Counted from the stretch's first letter, positions 14,935-20,551 are shown. The stretch is 20,551 bases of DNA from Bacteroidota bacterium (GCA_023418095.1 JAEZDL010000187.1:1-20551), one strand, 5' to 3'. Made by a program: numbers and translations. The notes: a model not told the origin generated them from the letters alone.

Positions 14935-14957
14935 CGTTCACATGATCGCGATGCGGC

Positions 14958-14965
14958 TAATTTCG
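14958..14965 (+). promoter_or_regulatory. -7-like box (TAATTTCG) before the DUF4440-like gene
   Basis: Plus-strand TAATTTCG, 12 bases before the ATG at 14978, with TTCACA at 14937-14942 at roughly -33 distance. It overlaps the region of the divergent lipoprotein promoter. Confidence 0.4.
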
Positions 14966-14977
14966 TCCATCACCAGC

Positions 14978-15397
14978 ATGGCAGTGAAACTCCTTTCAAT
15001 ATCGATCCTTCTCTTCATCATTTCCTGCTCCGATCGGGATGCTGCTGAACAGCATGTGCGCGAGATCATGCGCCAGCAGGAGATCGCGTGGAACAGTGGT
15101 GATATCGATCGGTTCATGGAAGGTTATTCCGACACGATCTGTTTCATGGGATCGCGGGGGCTCACCTGTGGCCGTGAAGAAGTGGCGGCGAACTATAAGA
15201 AGTCCTATCCGGATCCGGATACGATGGGAGAATTGAAGTTCCAGATCACGGAGATCGTTCCGGTGGGAAATGGCAACGCATGGGTAACCGGCGGTTGGAC
15301 GTTGTTCCGATCTGCCGATACATTGCAGGGCGGTTATTCGCTTCTGTGGACACGCGAGCGTGAGGGCTGGCGCATCGTGCGCGACCATTCCTACTGA
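14978..15397 (+). CDS. Lipoprotein with SnoaL/DUF4440-like (NTF2 fold) domain
   Basis: 139 residues from the ATG at 14978. The N-terminus MAVKLLSISILLFIISC is a lipoprotein signal with a lipobox (IISC, Cys17). The rest fits the NTF2-like SnoaL/DUF4440 family: an opening helix EQHVREIMRQQEIAWNSGD, the turn IDRFMEGYSDTICFMG, GREEVAANYKKSYPDPDTMG, the beta strands LKFQITEIVPVGNGNAWVTG, and the closing LLWTREREGWRIVRDHSY, whose Trp-Arg-Ile-hydrophobic-x-Asp-His is typical. Members bind small hydrophobic ligands or act as isomerases or cyclases; most exported ones are uncharacterised. Upstream in-frame ATGs at 14942 and 14951 are less likely because they would spoil the signal peptide and sit in the promoter. 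Confidence 0.82.
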   Translation: MAVKLLSISILLFIISCSDRDAAEQHVREIMRQQEIAWNSGDIDRFMEGYSDTICFMGSRGLTCGREEVAANYKKSYPDPDTMGELKFQITEIVPVGNGNAWVTGGWTLFRSADTLQGGYSLLWTREREGWRIVRDHSY

Positions 15398-15404
15398 TCG
15401 AAGG

Positions 15405-15412
15405 TATCTTCG
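15405..15412 (+). promoter_or_regulatory. -7-like box (TATCTTCG) before the rhomboid gene
   Basis: Plus-strand TATCTTCG, one mismatch from TAnnTTTG, 17 bases before the GTG at 15430. It supports that GTG as start and suggests the rhomboid run has its own promoter. Confidence 0.35.
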
Positions 15413-15429
15413 CGCGCCGATCGGAACGC

Positions 15430-16068
15430 GTGCTGGAAGGTTTCCATCATACCATCACCATCATCATCATCGTGGTCACTTCGCTGATCTCGATCTCCGC
15501 CTTCAGTGATGGAAGAGTGTTCGCGGCGCTGCTCTTCGAACCATACGTGATCAGGGTGCGCAACGAATGGTACCGCTTCTTCACGCATGCGTTCATCCAT
15601 TCCAATTGGCCGCATCTGCTGGTGAACATGTTCGTCCTTTTCATGTTCGGGCGTAACGTGGAACCGCTGCTGGGTCGCATAACCGGCGCATCGGGAACAT
15701 TGCCTTTCATCGCGCTTTACGTGGGCGGGATCCTCTTCTCATCACTTCCATCGTACAGGAAATATGTGTTCGATCCGGGTTACCGGGCCGTTGGTGCGAG
15801 CGGTGCGGTCTCGGCCGTTCTCTTTTCACAGATCCTCATGCTTCCCACCACTTCGGTCTATTTCTTCCTGATCCCGTTCCCGATCCCGGCATTCGTCTTC
15901 GGCGGGCTGTATCTCTTCTATTCCTATTACATGGATAAGCGCGGGGGCGACAACATCGCGCACGATGCACATTTCTATGGCGCGGTGTTCGGCATTGTCT
16001 TCACCGCCGCGCTCGAACCGCAATTGCTGTTCGATATCGGTGGATTCCAACGATCGCTGGGCCTATGA
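15430..16068 (+). CDS. Rhomboid family intramembrane serine protease
   Basis: 212 residues, mostly membrane-spanning. Rhomboids cut transmembrane substrates inside the bilayer with a Ser-His dyad. The N-terminal TM (TIIIIVVTSLISIS) is followed by the loop-1 region RNEWYRFFTHAFIHSNWPH, the conserved HLLVN (His62, Asn66), the catalytic GASG (Ser124) and, in the last TM, AHDAHFYGAVFG with the catalytic His (about His181) and the Gly-x3-Gly helix contact. The YRFFTHAFIHSNWPHLLVNMF form is the usual Bacteroidota type. Start is GTG; no in-frame ATG is available before the first TM. The stop overlaps the next gene by 4 bases (ATGA). The first TM is encoded by an ATC-rich trinucleotide run. Substrate unknown. 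Confidence 0.9.
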   Translation: MLEGFHHTITIIIIVVTSLISISAFSDGRVFAALLFEPYVIRVRNEWYRFFTHAFIHSNWPHLLVNMFVLFMFGRNVEPLLGRITGASGTLPFIALYVGGILFSSLPSYRKYVFDPGYRAVGASGAVSAVLFSQILMLPTTSVYFFLIPFPIPAFVFGGLYLFYSYYMDKRGGDNIAHDAHFYGAVFGIVFTAALEPQLLFDIGGFQRSLGL

Positions 16069-16559
16069 AACGTGCTGTTTTTCTCGATCGGGATGGTGTG
16101 ATCAACCGCGAGCGCGGCGAACATACCTGGCGGCTGGATCATTTCGAGATCCTGCCAGGAGTGCCGCAAGCGTTGAAGGAATTGAAGCAGGCCGGCTGGA
16201 TGACAGTGGTGATCACCAACCAGAGCGGCATCGGGCTCGGTCTGTACGATCATGCCGATGTGGCGAAGGTGCATCATCACCTCGTCATCGAACTCGGCCG
16301 TGCAGGAGCGCAGCTTGATGCGATCCTCTATTGCCCGCACCACCCGGCCGAAGGAAAGTGCCTTTGCCGCAAACCATCGCCGCTGTTGTTCGAAAAGGCG
16401 ATCGCACGCTGGAGGATCGATCCCGCATCTTCGCTGATGATCGGCGACCGGCAGCGGGACATGGATGCGTCCCGGGCGGCTGATGTGCGTGGTATTCTTG
16501 TAGGTTCAAATTCGGAATTGCTTCCGCTGGTGAGAAAGGAGATCTTGAAGAATGAGTGA
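16065..16559 (+). CDS. HAD-family phosphatase, GmhB / histidinol-phosphatase type
   Basis: 164 residues. All HAD motifs are present: motif I FLDRDGV (Asp8 nucleophile, Asp10), motif II ITNQSG (Thr51), motif III Arg102-Lys103 in CRKPSP, and motif IV IGDRQRD (Asp128, Asp132). The insertion CPHHPAEGKCLCRKP (Cys90, His92, Cys99, Cys101) is the zinc-binding loop of D-glycero-D-manno-heptose-1,7-bisphosphate 7-phosphatase (GmhB) and of the HisB N-domain. GmhB works in LPS-core heptose synthesis; histidinol-phosphatase in histidine synthesis. No other his or gmh gene is nearby, so the substrate is undecided. ATG overlaps the rhomboid stop by 4 bases; the 3' end overlaps the aminotransferase by 8. 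Confidence 0.88.
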   Translation: MKRAVFLDRDGVINRERGEHTWRLDHFEILPGVPQALKELKQAGWMTVVITNQSGIGLGLYDHADVAKVHHHLVIELGRAGAQLDAILYCPHHPAEGKCLCRKPSPLLFEKAIARWRIDPASSLMIGDRQRDMDASRAADVRGILVGSNSELLPLVRKEILKNE

Positions 16560-17391
16560 ATTCGTGAACATCAACGGGCAGGTCTTCCCTGCCGATGGAC
16601 CGGTGATCGGTCTGGACAATCGTGCCTTCCATTTTGGTGATGGACTTTTCGAGAGCATGCGCGTGGTGGGTGGAAAGGTGCGCTTCATCGATGCGCACTG
16701 GGCGAGGCTTGCCACCGGGGCGGAAGTGCTGCGGATCGGCATGCCGAAACAACTGACGAGCACATCACTGCAGCAGATGATCGAGGATCTGGTGCAACGC
16801 ACGGGACACACCAGTGCGCGTTGCCGGCTTACGCTCCATCGCGGTGGCGGTGGGTTCTACAGGCCCGAAACCAACGATGGTGCCTTCACCATCGAGATCG
16901 CACCGCTGCCCGATCCCACGTACGTTGAGAACGATCACGGCCTGATGGTGGACATCTGGCCAGAGATGCGCAAACCGCTGAACGACCTTGCTCGGCACAA
17001 AACGCTGAATTGCCTGTACTATGTGCTGGCCTCCATCTGGAGCCAGCAGCGCGGGCTGGATGATTGCCTGTTGCAGAACGATCGGGGCAACATCATCGAA
17101 AGCAGTTGCGGCAACCTGTTCATCGTGAGCAACGGTGTGCTGTACACGCCCTCGCTTTCCGATGGTTGTGTCGGTGGCGTCATGCGAGCGCAGGTGATCA
17201 ACCTTGCGCTGGCGAACAATATCAAAGTGTATGAATGTTCACTGAATCCACAGAACCTTCTCGCCGCCGATGAACTCTTCATAACCAATGCGGTGAAAGG
17301 GATTCAGTGGGCGAGCACGTACAGGACCAAGCGCTACCAGCACAAACTTTCGGCCACCCTGGTGGATCTTCTGGTGAAGGCCACCGCTTAG
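16552..17391 (+). CDS. Class IV PLP-dependent aminotransferase / aminodeoxychorismate-lyase-like enzyme
   Basis: 279 residues, fold-type IV PLP enzyme. The family includes branched-chain and D-amino-acid aminotransferases and 4-amino-4-deoxychorismate lyase (PabC). Seen: the N-terminal NRAFHFGDGLFESMRVVGG, the PLP lysine in ARHKTLNCLYYV (Lys150), the cofactor-binding glutamate in IIESSCGNLFIV (Glu183), and the late DELFITNAVKGIQW with the phosphate-binding segment. The KTLN context and modest length favour a PabC-like enzyme, but the distinction is weak. It is the last gene of the overlapping rhomboid-HAD-aminotransferase run; its TAG overlaps the TAA of the convergent yqgE gene. PdxH, encoded just beyond yqgE, makes its cofactor. 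Confidence 0.88.
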   Translation: MSEFVNINGQVFPADGPVIGLDNRAFHFGDGLFESMRVVGGKVRFIDAHWARLATGAEVLRIGMPKQLTSTSLQQMIEDLVQRTGHTSARCRLTLHRGGGGFYRPETNDGAFTIEIAPLPDPTYVENDHGLMVDIWPEMRKPLNDLARHKTLNCLYYVLASIWSQQRGLDDCLLQNDRGNIIESSCGNLFIVSNGVLYTPSLSDGCVGGVMRAQVINLALANNIKVYECSLNPQNLLAADELFITNAVKGIQWASTYRTKRYQHKLSATLVDLLVKATA

Positions 17392-17975
17392 TTCAGCGAA
17401 GGATCCTCCGGGAAGTTGGAGAGCGGTGCGAATTCCCTTCCCATGGATCGGAGCGTTTCACCCCACAGATCGCGGCTGCGCGTGTTCATGATCCGCTTCT
17501 TGTCCGCAGGAGTGATCAGCCAGCTTTTCTCCTCCACCTCCTTCTCGAGTTGTTCAGCGCCCCAGCCTGAATAGCCCACGAAGAAGCGCACATGCCGTGA
17601 AAGTTTCGGATCGGTGGTGAGGATCGCGCGAAGCTGATCGTATTCGCCGCCCATATAAACACCATCCACGATCTCGTGGCTTCCTTCGATGTGTGGTCCG
17701 AGCGTGTGCAGGTAATACAGATCGCCGCTCTGCACAGGCCCGCCGATGCTCACCTTCGATCCGATCGGCGGAAGATTGTCCACCAGATCGCTAACGTTCA
17801 TTTCCATGTGGCGGTTGAGCACGAAGCCGAACGATCCCTCCTCGTTGTGATCGCAGAGCAACACTACGGTGCGGCGGAAATATGGATCGGGCAGATAGGG
17901 ACCGCTCACGAGCAGTCGTCCGCGAGCAGGCCTGTACCGGTTCTCGGGGTCAAGATCAAGGATATCCCTTCTCAT
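17388..17975 (-). CDS. yqgE: YqgE/AlgH family protein
   Basis: 195 residues, the usual size for this widespread family (UPF0301). Clear family marks: GRLLVSGPYLPDPYFRRTVVLLCDHNEEGSFGFVLNR, the IGGPVQSGDLYYLH segment, VYMGGEYDQL, and the FVGYSGWGAEQLEKEVEEKSWL motif near the C-terminus. The molecular role is not established; AlgH was named for an effect on alginate in Pseudomonas. The ATG at 17975 gives the conserved start and is chosen over longer upstream frames that run into the pdxH promoter. Minus-strand TACTATTTTG (17984-17993) may be part of its promoter. It is divergent from pdxH and overlaps the aminotransferase stop by 4 bases. Confidence 0.93.
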   Translation of the reverse strand: MRRDILDLDPENRYRPARGRLLVSGPYLPDPYFRRTVVLLCDHNEEGSFGFVLNRHMEMNVSDLVDNLPPIGSKVSIGGPVQSGDLYYLHTLGPHIEGSHEIVDGVYMGGEYDQLRAILTTDPKLSRHVRFFVGYSGWGAEQLEKEVEEKSWLITPADKKRIMNTRSRDLWGETLRSMGREFAPLSNFPEDPSLN

Positions 17976-18113
17976 ACGGAGATCAAAATAGTAAGGATGA
18001 TCGGGCTTGTGCAAGAGACGTACCGCAGGTGCCTTGATCCACACGAACTTCCATCGATCCCCGATCCGTGGACTTGACAGATGGCGATCGGCGACAGTGG
18101 GTGCGGCGGGAAA

Positions 18114-18121
18114 TAACTTCG
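18114..18121 (+). promoter_or_regulatory. -7-like box (TAACTTCG) before pdxH
   Basis: Plus-strand TAACTTCG, one mismatch from TAnnTTTG, 21 bases before the pdxH ATG. No -33 partner seen. The yqgE-pdxH gap (17976-18142) holds both divergent promoters. Confidence 0.35.
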
Positions 18122-18142
18122 CTGCCGCATTCAGCCACTTCG

Positions 18143-18790
18143 ATGAGCTACGACAGACACATCCATCACCGCATCGATTACACCAAACTGAAATTGCTCG
18201 AGGAAGAGGCGCCCACCGATCCGATGGAACTGTTCGCGGAATGGTTGCGCATGGCCGAAGAGGACCAGGTGGAGGAACCGCATGCAATGACGTTGTCCAC
18301 CGCAGGAAGCATCACGATCAGCAGCCGTGTGGTGCTGCTGCGCGCGTTCGACCGGGAAGGATTCGTTTTCTACACCAACTACAACAGCCGCAAGGCGATG
18401 GACCTTGAACGCGATCCGCGCGCAGCGCTCTGCTTCTTCTGGAGCGCGCACGAGCGCCAGGTGCGCGTGGAGGGTAGGGCGGAAAAGATCGGTACGGAGG
18501 AGTCGGACCGGTACTTCAACTCACGGCCGCGAGAGAGCAGGATCGGAGCATGGAGCAGTGATCAAAGCCGCATGGTGCGCGATAGATCGCAGTTGGAGGA
18601 TCGGTACAGGCGCTGGGTGGAGCGCTTCGCGGACCTGGAGGAGATCCCACGGCCGCTGCATTGGGGCGGCTATCGCATCAAGCCGGTGCGCATCGAATTC
18701 TGGCAGGGCCGTGCCAGCCGCATGCATGATCGCATCGCCTATGAGAAGATGAGCGACGATGGTTGGGAGATGATGCGGTTGCAACCGTGA
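18143..18790 (+). CDS. pdxH: Pyridoxamine/pyridoxine 5'-phosphate oxidase PdxH
   Basis: 215 residues, standard length. PdxH is an FMN enzyme that oxidises PNP or PMP to pyridoxal 5'-phosphate in the cytoplasm. Motifs in order: the N-terminal helix DPMELFAEWLRMAEE; SSRVVLLRAFDREGFVFYTNYNSRKAMDL (FMN phosphate contacts); CFFWSAHERQVRVEGRAEKI; YFNSRPRESRIGAWSSDQS; and the C-terminal HWGGYRIKPVRIEFWQGRASRMHDRI with the substrate-binding Arg-x-His. The usual C-terminal RLAP is RLQP here. The ATG at 18143 (MSYDRH) is chosen over an upstream ATG at 18068 because it matches the family start and follows a -7-like box. A strong hairpin terminator begins 22 bases after the stop. Confidence 0.96.
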   Translation: MSYDRHIHHRIDYTKLKLLEEEAPTDPMELFAEWLRMAEEDQVEEPHAMTLSTAGSITISSRVVLLRAFDREGFVFYTNYNSRKAMDLERDPRAALCFFWSAHERQVRVEGRAEKIGTEESDRYFNSRPRESRIGAWSSDQSRMVRDRSQLEDRYRRWVERFADLEEIPRPLHWGGYRIKPVRIEFWQGRASRMHDRIAYEKMSDDGWEMMRLQP

Positions 18791-18812
18791 TCATGCACCG
18801 CATGGAACGCAG

Positions 18813-18838
18813 AAGACCCCCCGATACCGGGGGGTCTT
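18813..18838 (+). terminator. Intrinsic terminator after pdxH
   Basis: A perfect 11-bp stem, AAGACCCCCCG and CGGGGGGTCTT, around loop ATAC, followed on the plus strand by a short T-rich stretch (TTAGCTTCT). It lies between the convergent pdxH and H1-like genes and may work for both, but the T-rich side faces pdxH. Confidence 0.8.
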
Positions 18839-18858
18839 TAGCTTCTGTACTTCCAGGA

Positions 18859-19113
18859 TCACTTCTTGCTGGAAGAGGACTTCTTCGCAGCGGCCTTCTT
18901 CGGAGCAGCGCTCTTCTTTGCAGCGGCCTTCTTCGGCGAAGCGCTCTTCTTGGCGGCAGCCTTCTTCGGCGCGGCCTTCTTTGCGGTGGACGATTTCTTG
19001 GCAGTCGCCTTCTTCGCCGCAGCTACTTTCGTCGCCCGTTTTGCGGGTCGGCTTTTGCCGGTGCTGCCAGCAGTACGCTTGCCTTTCTTCGTCTTCATGT
19101 CACCTTTTCCCAT
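18859..19113 (-). CDS. Small histone-H1-like Lys/Ala-rich protein
   Basis: 84 residues (79 if the second ATG is used), over half Lys and Ala, built from AAKK, APKK and SPKK-like units repeated to the C-terminus; no hydrophobic core and surely disordered. It resembles bacterial H1-like proteins (for example chlamydial Hc1/Hc2 tails) and would bind DNA or RNA by charge; no enzyme role is expected. Start choice: ATG 19113 is preceded by an A-rich stretch as is common in Bacteroidota, while ATG 19098 (MKTKKGKR) is preceded by a Shine-Dalgarno-like AAAGGTGA; either is possible. A TACTTTTG box lies upstream. Composition matches the N-terminal tail of the START-like protein at 13282-14235. Convergent with pdxH. 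Confidence 0.8.
   Translation of the reverse strand: MGKGDMKTKKGKRTAGSTGKSRPAKRATKVAAAKKATAKKSSTAKKAAPKKAAAKKSASPKKAAAKKSAAPKKAAAKKSSSSKK
19100..19107 (-). promoter_or_regulatory. Shine-Dalgarno-like AAAGGTGA before the second ATG of the H1-like gene
   Basis: Minus-strand AAAGGTGA ends one base before the ATG at 19098. Strong purine ribosome sites are rare elsewhere in this window. The spacing is short, so it may be coding chance (it encodes part of GKGD in the longer form). Confidence 0.3.
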
Positions 19114-19138
19114 TTTTATGGAGTGTTAAGGGTTTGGT

Positions 19139-19146
19139 CAAAAGTA
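19139..19146 (-). promoter_or_regulatory. -7 box (TACTTTTG) of the H1-like gene
   Basis: Minus-strand TACTTTTG, full TAnnTTTG match, 25 bases before the ATG at 19113. No -33 partner is clear. Confidence 0.5.
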
Positions 19147-19400
19147 TCTGGCGCTCAATACGCGGATCACTCCCCGAATGTTGCACTTGCGAACGCGTTC
19201 ATGTTAAGAACCATCGTCGCGATCGGTCCATCGATCACCACCGATCGTCCAATTCATCAGTATCTGCGCGGGTTCCAGAATGCGGATCGAAGTTCGGCGG
19301 ATCGTTCGGTCATACCATCGCGCAGTCCCGATCGGCGATCACCTGCTCCGGTAGGGATGAGTACGACACGCCGTGTCGGAGTGAACTGATCTGGATCGCA
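19147..19400. other. Intergenic region without a gene, rich in GATC and inverted repeats
   Basis: No convincing coding frame on either strand. By hand count there are 10 GATC sites in 19141-19400. It contains a perfect 8-bp inverted repeat CGATCGGT / ACCGATCG (19220-19227 and 19240-19247) and a 7-bp one CGACACG-C-CGTGTCG (19364-19378). The latter lies just past the trmH-like stop but has no U-tract on that strand. It may hold the 3' end of the methyltransferase message and upstream control of the H1-like gene. Confidence 0.6.
19220..19247. repeat. 8-bp inverted repeat around a 12-bp centre
   Basis: Arms CGATCGGT and ACCGATCG, perfect, with a centre that itself contains another GATC. Could be an operator or an RNA hairpin; no function known. 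Confidence 0.5.
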
Positions 19401-20060
19401 TCACGCTCCGCCGGCCTTGATGCGGGCTTCGATCCGATCGGCGTCCTGCACCACTTTCCTCACCCACTGCAACTTCAATGCGAGCTGTTCCTCTTCGCTC
19501 AACCAGGCATCGACGCTTGCCGATCGCAACCGCTGCATCACCGTATAGAGAACGATCGCAGCGGAGGCCGATATGTTGAAACTCTCGGTGAAGCCGTACA
19601 TGGGAATGCTCATGTGCTCATCCGCGGCATCCATCAACGCATCGCTCAGGCCGGTGAGTTCCGTACCGAAGCAAAAGGCGATCGGCGTGGAGAGATCGAT
19701 CGAACCAGGTGTGATCCCTTTCGCACGCGGCGATGTGGCCACGATCCGGTAGCCCTTCTCACGCAACGATGCCACGCATTGCATGGTGCTGGTGTACCGG
19801 TGCAGGTCCACCCATTTGGATGAACCGAGCGTTACGCCGCGATCGAGCTGGTACTTGTTGCGATCCTCGATCACATGGATGTGCTGCACGCCCACCAGAT
19901 CGGCTGTGCGCACCACGGCGCTCGCGTTCTGCGACTGGTAGATGTCCTCGAGCACCACCGTTACATGCCGTGTGCGCAAAGGCGCGAGCTTTTCGAAGAG
20001 CGAGCGTTTGTTCTCTGTGATGAACGCACAGAATCGATCGTACAATTGCTGATCGGTCAT
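19401..20060 (-). CDS. trmH: TrmH/SpoU-family RNA 2'-O-methyltransferase, probably tRNA (Gm18)
   Basis: 219 residues. SPOUT enzymes of the TrmH class methylate ribose 2'-OH with SAM and work as knotted dimers; TrmH modifies G18 in the tRNA D-loop. Motif 1 is QSQNASAVVRTADLVGVQHIHVI (the conserved Asn and Arg), followed by KWVDLHRY as in TrmH; motif 2 is IAFCFGTELTGLSD; motif 3 is MYGFTESFNISASAAIVLY, forming the SAM-binding knot. The N-terminal helix and C-terminal helical tail (EEQLALKLQWVRKVVQDADR) also fit TrmH rather than rRNA-specific RlmB, which has an extra N-domain. The ATG at 20060 (MTDQQLYD) is chosen because the longer frame runs through the HU terminator hairpin. Confidence 0.88.
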   Translation of the reverse strand: MTDQQLYDRFCAFITENKRSLFEKLAPLRTRHVTVVLEDIYQSQNASAVVRTADLVGVQHIHVIEDRNKYQLDRGVTLGSSKWVDLHRYTSTMQCVASLREKGYRIVATSPRAKGITPGSIDLSTPIAFCFGTELTGLSDALMDAADEHMSIPMYGFTESFNISASAAIVLYTVMQRLRSASVDAWLSEEEQLALKLQWVRKVVQDADRIEARIKAGGA

Positions 20061-20090
20061 TGGGCTGTTGTTCCGGGCGGGTACAAAAGA

Positions 20091-20116
20091 AAGTCCCCCG
20101 CCGTGGCGGGGGACTT
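20091..20116 (-). terminator. Intrinsic terminator of the HU gene
   Basis: A perfect inverted repeat AAGTCCCCCGCC / GGCGGGGGACTT with a two-base centre (a 4-base loop in practice), followed on the minus strand by TCTTTTGT. It lies 24 bases after the HU stop and separates HU from the methyltransferase gene. Confidence 0.88.
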
Positions 20117-20139
20117 CCGGTTCCAACAAGAAGCGGATC

Positions 20140-20418
20140 TTACTTCACTTTCGAGGAAAGATCGGCACCTGCCTTGAACTTCACCACCTTCTTGGCAGCG
20201 ATCTTGATCTCTTTGCCCGTTTGCGGGTTGCGGCCTTTGCGGGCAGCGCGCTTGGTGATGGAGAAGGTCCCGAAGCCTACGAGAGCAACGCGCTCGCCTT
20301 TCTTCAGCGCCTTGGTGGTGCTGCTCACGAAAGCATCGAGAGCACGCTTTGCATCCGCCTTCGAGATCTTCGCTTCTGCTGCGATGTTCTCGATCAATTC
20401 AGCCTTGTTCAAGCCCAT
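20140..20418 (-). CDS. HU family DNA-binding protein
   Basis: 92 residues, classic HU length. HU dimers bend and compact DNA without strong sequence preference. N-terminal helices MGLNKAELIENIAAEAKISKADAKRAL, the turn VALVGFGTFSITKRAARKGRNPQTGKEI carrying the DNA-gripping beta-arm with Arg-Asn-Pro at the tip (the intercalating Pro), and the closing AAKKVVKFKAGADL are all typical. Strongly basic. It has its own promoter (TTGACA - 16 bp - TACATTTG) and a strong terminator, so it is a single-gene unit. Confidence 0.96.
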   Translation of the reverse strand: MGLNKAELIENIAAEAKISKADAKRALDAFVSSTTKALKKGERVALVGFGTFSITKRAARKGRNPQTGKEIKIAAKKVVKFKAGADLSSKVK

Positions 20419-20459
20419 GTTGGTAAAGTTTGAGTTGGTTGGTTTAGTGAACTCTTGAG

Positions 20460-20489
20460 CAAATGTATCCGAGTGGCCTTTACTGTCAA
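20460..20489 (-). promoter_or_regulatory. HU promoter (TTGACA - 16 bp - TACATTTG)
   Basis: Minus-strand TTGACA (20484-20489) and TACATTTG (20460-20467) with a 16-base spacer; the best promoter match in the window. The ATG is 41 bases downstream, giving a leader of about 35 bases. Confidence 0.75.
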
Positions 20490-20498
20490 GGGTTTCCG

Positions 20499-20544
20499 GG
20501 CCAATGCTATGAAAATGTTGAAAACATTGGCCTTTTGTTGATAA
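20499..20544. promoter_or_regulatory. Inverted repeats and DnaA-box-like words upstream of the HU promoter
   Basis: An outer perfect 8-bp inverted repeat GGCCAATG (20499-20506) / CATTGGCC (20525-20532) encloses an inner one AATGTT-GAA-AACATT (20514-20528). TGTTGAAAA (20516-20524) and TGTTGATAA (20536-20544) are two and one mismatches from the DnaA box TGTGGATAA and lie exactly 20 bases apart in the same orientation. The window ends here, so the context beyond is unknown. Operator for HU or an origin-like/DnaA-binding patch are both possible. Confidence 0.45.
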
Positions 20545-20551
20545 CCTCGCC

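Noticed and set aside
15449..15475. CATCAT repeat as a His-tag-like or microsatellite element
   Set aside because: It is in frame as Ile/Thr codons (ATC, ACC) of the first rhomboid transmembrane helix; explained by coding.
18074..18079. TTGACA as a pdxH -35 element
   Set aside because: It is 34 bases from the TAACTTCG box, far from the 16-base spacing seen for HU and the START gene.
18866..19129. Plus-strand frame encoding a Phe/Ala hydrophobic protein that looks like a membrane peptide
   Set aside because: Mirror of the H1-like gene; no promoter or initiation signal on this strand, and it starts beyond the pdxH terminator.
20061..20129. N-terminal extension of the TrmH-like protein
   Set aside because: It would be encoded by the HU terminator hairpin; the family begins near MTDQQLYD.

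Overview
The window looks like chromosomal DNA of a GC-rich member of the Bacteroidota, probably Flavobacteriales-like (inference). The support is a secreted protein with a C-terminal type IX secretion (T9SS) sorting domain, a Bacteroidota-type START-like protein, a Bacteroidota-style rhomboid, -7 promoter boxes of the TAnnTTTG type (often TACCTTTA/G) upstream of many genes, and almost no Shine-Dalgarno sequences. Most of the window is housekeeping and envelope biology. I found no phage, insertion sequence, CRISPR array, toxin-antitoxin pair or defence system.

Layout, left to right. (1) 3-1433: the 3' part of a T9SS-exported protein. (2) 1439-3480, minus strand: the tRNA t6A gene tsaD followed by an exported TPR protein. 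(3) 3611-8038, plus strand: a very long TamB-like envelope protein, divergent from tsaD. (4) 8041-14235, minus strand: a START-like protein with a long histone-H1-like tail, an LptF/LptG-type permease, two overlapping family-4 glycosyltransferases and ribBA. Between the glycosyltransferases and ribBA lies a 179-bp gap holding a REP-like palindrome and two heptanucleotide tandem arrays. (5) 14398-14471: a tRNA with anticodon CAT. (6) 14494-15397: two divergent small lipoproteins. (7) 15430-17391, plus strand: a tightly overlapping run of rhomboid protease, HAD phosphatase (GmhB/HisB type) and class IV aminotransferase. (8) 17388-18790: yqgE and pdxH, divergent. (9) 18859-20418, minus strand: a small histone-H1-like protein, a TrmH-type 2'-O-methyltransferase and an HU protein with a good promoter and a strong terminator.

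Functional threads: envelope assembly and surface glycans (TamB, LptF/G, glycosyltransferases, possibly the HAD phosphatase), tRNA modification (TsaD, TrmH), cofactors (RibBA for riboflavin, PdxH for PLP, which the class IV aminotransferase uses), and nucleoid proteins (HU, the H1-like protein and the H1-tailed START protein).

The least ordinary points are the START-like domain carrying a roughly 170-residue lysine/alanine-rich tail, the very high density of GATC in coding and non-coding DNA alike, the compound heptamer/REP gap before ribBA, convergent genes that share palindromes across their stop codons, and DnaA-box-like words in an inverted repeat upstream of HU. Two intergenic stretches deserve note: 19114-19400 (287 bp) has no gene but many GATC sites and inverted repeats, and 9250-9428 is repeat-filled.
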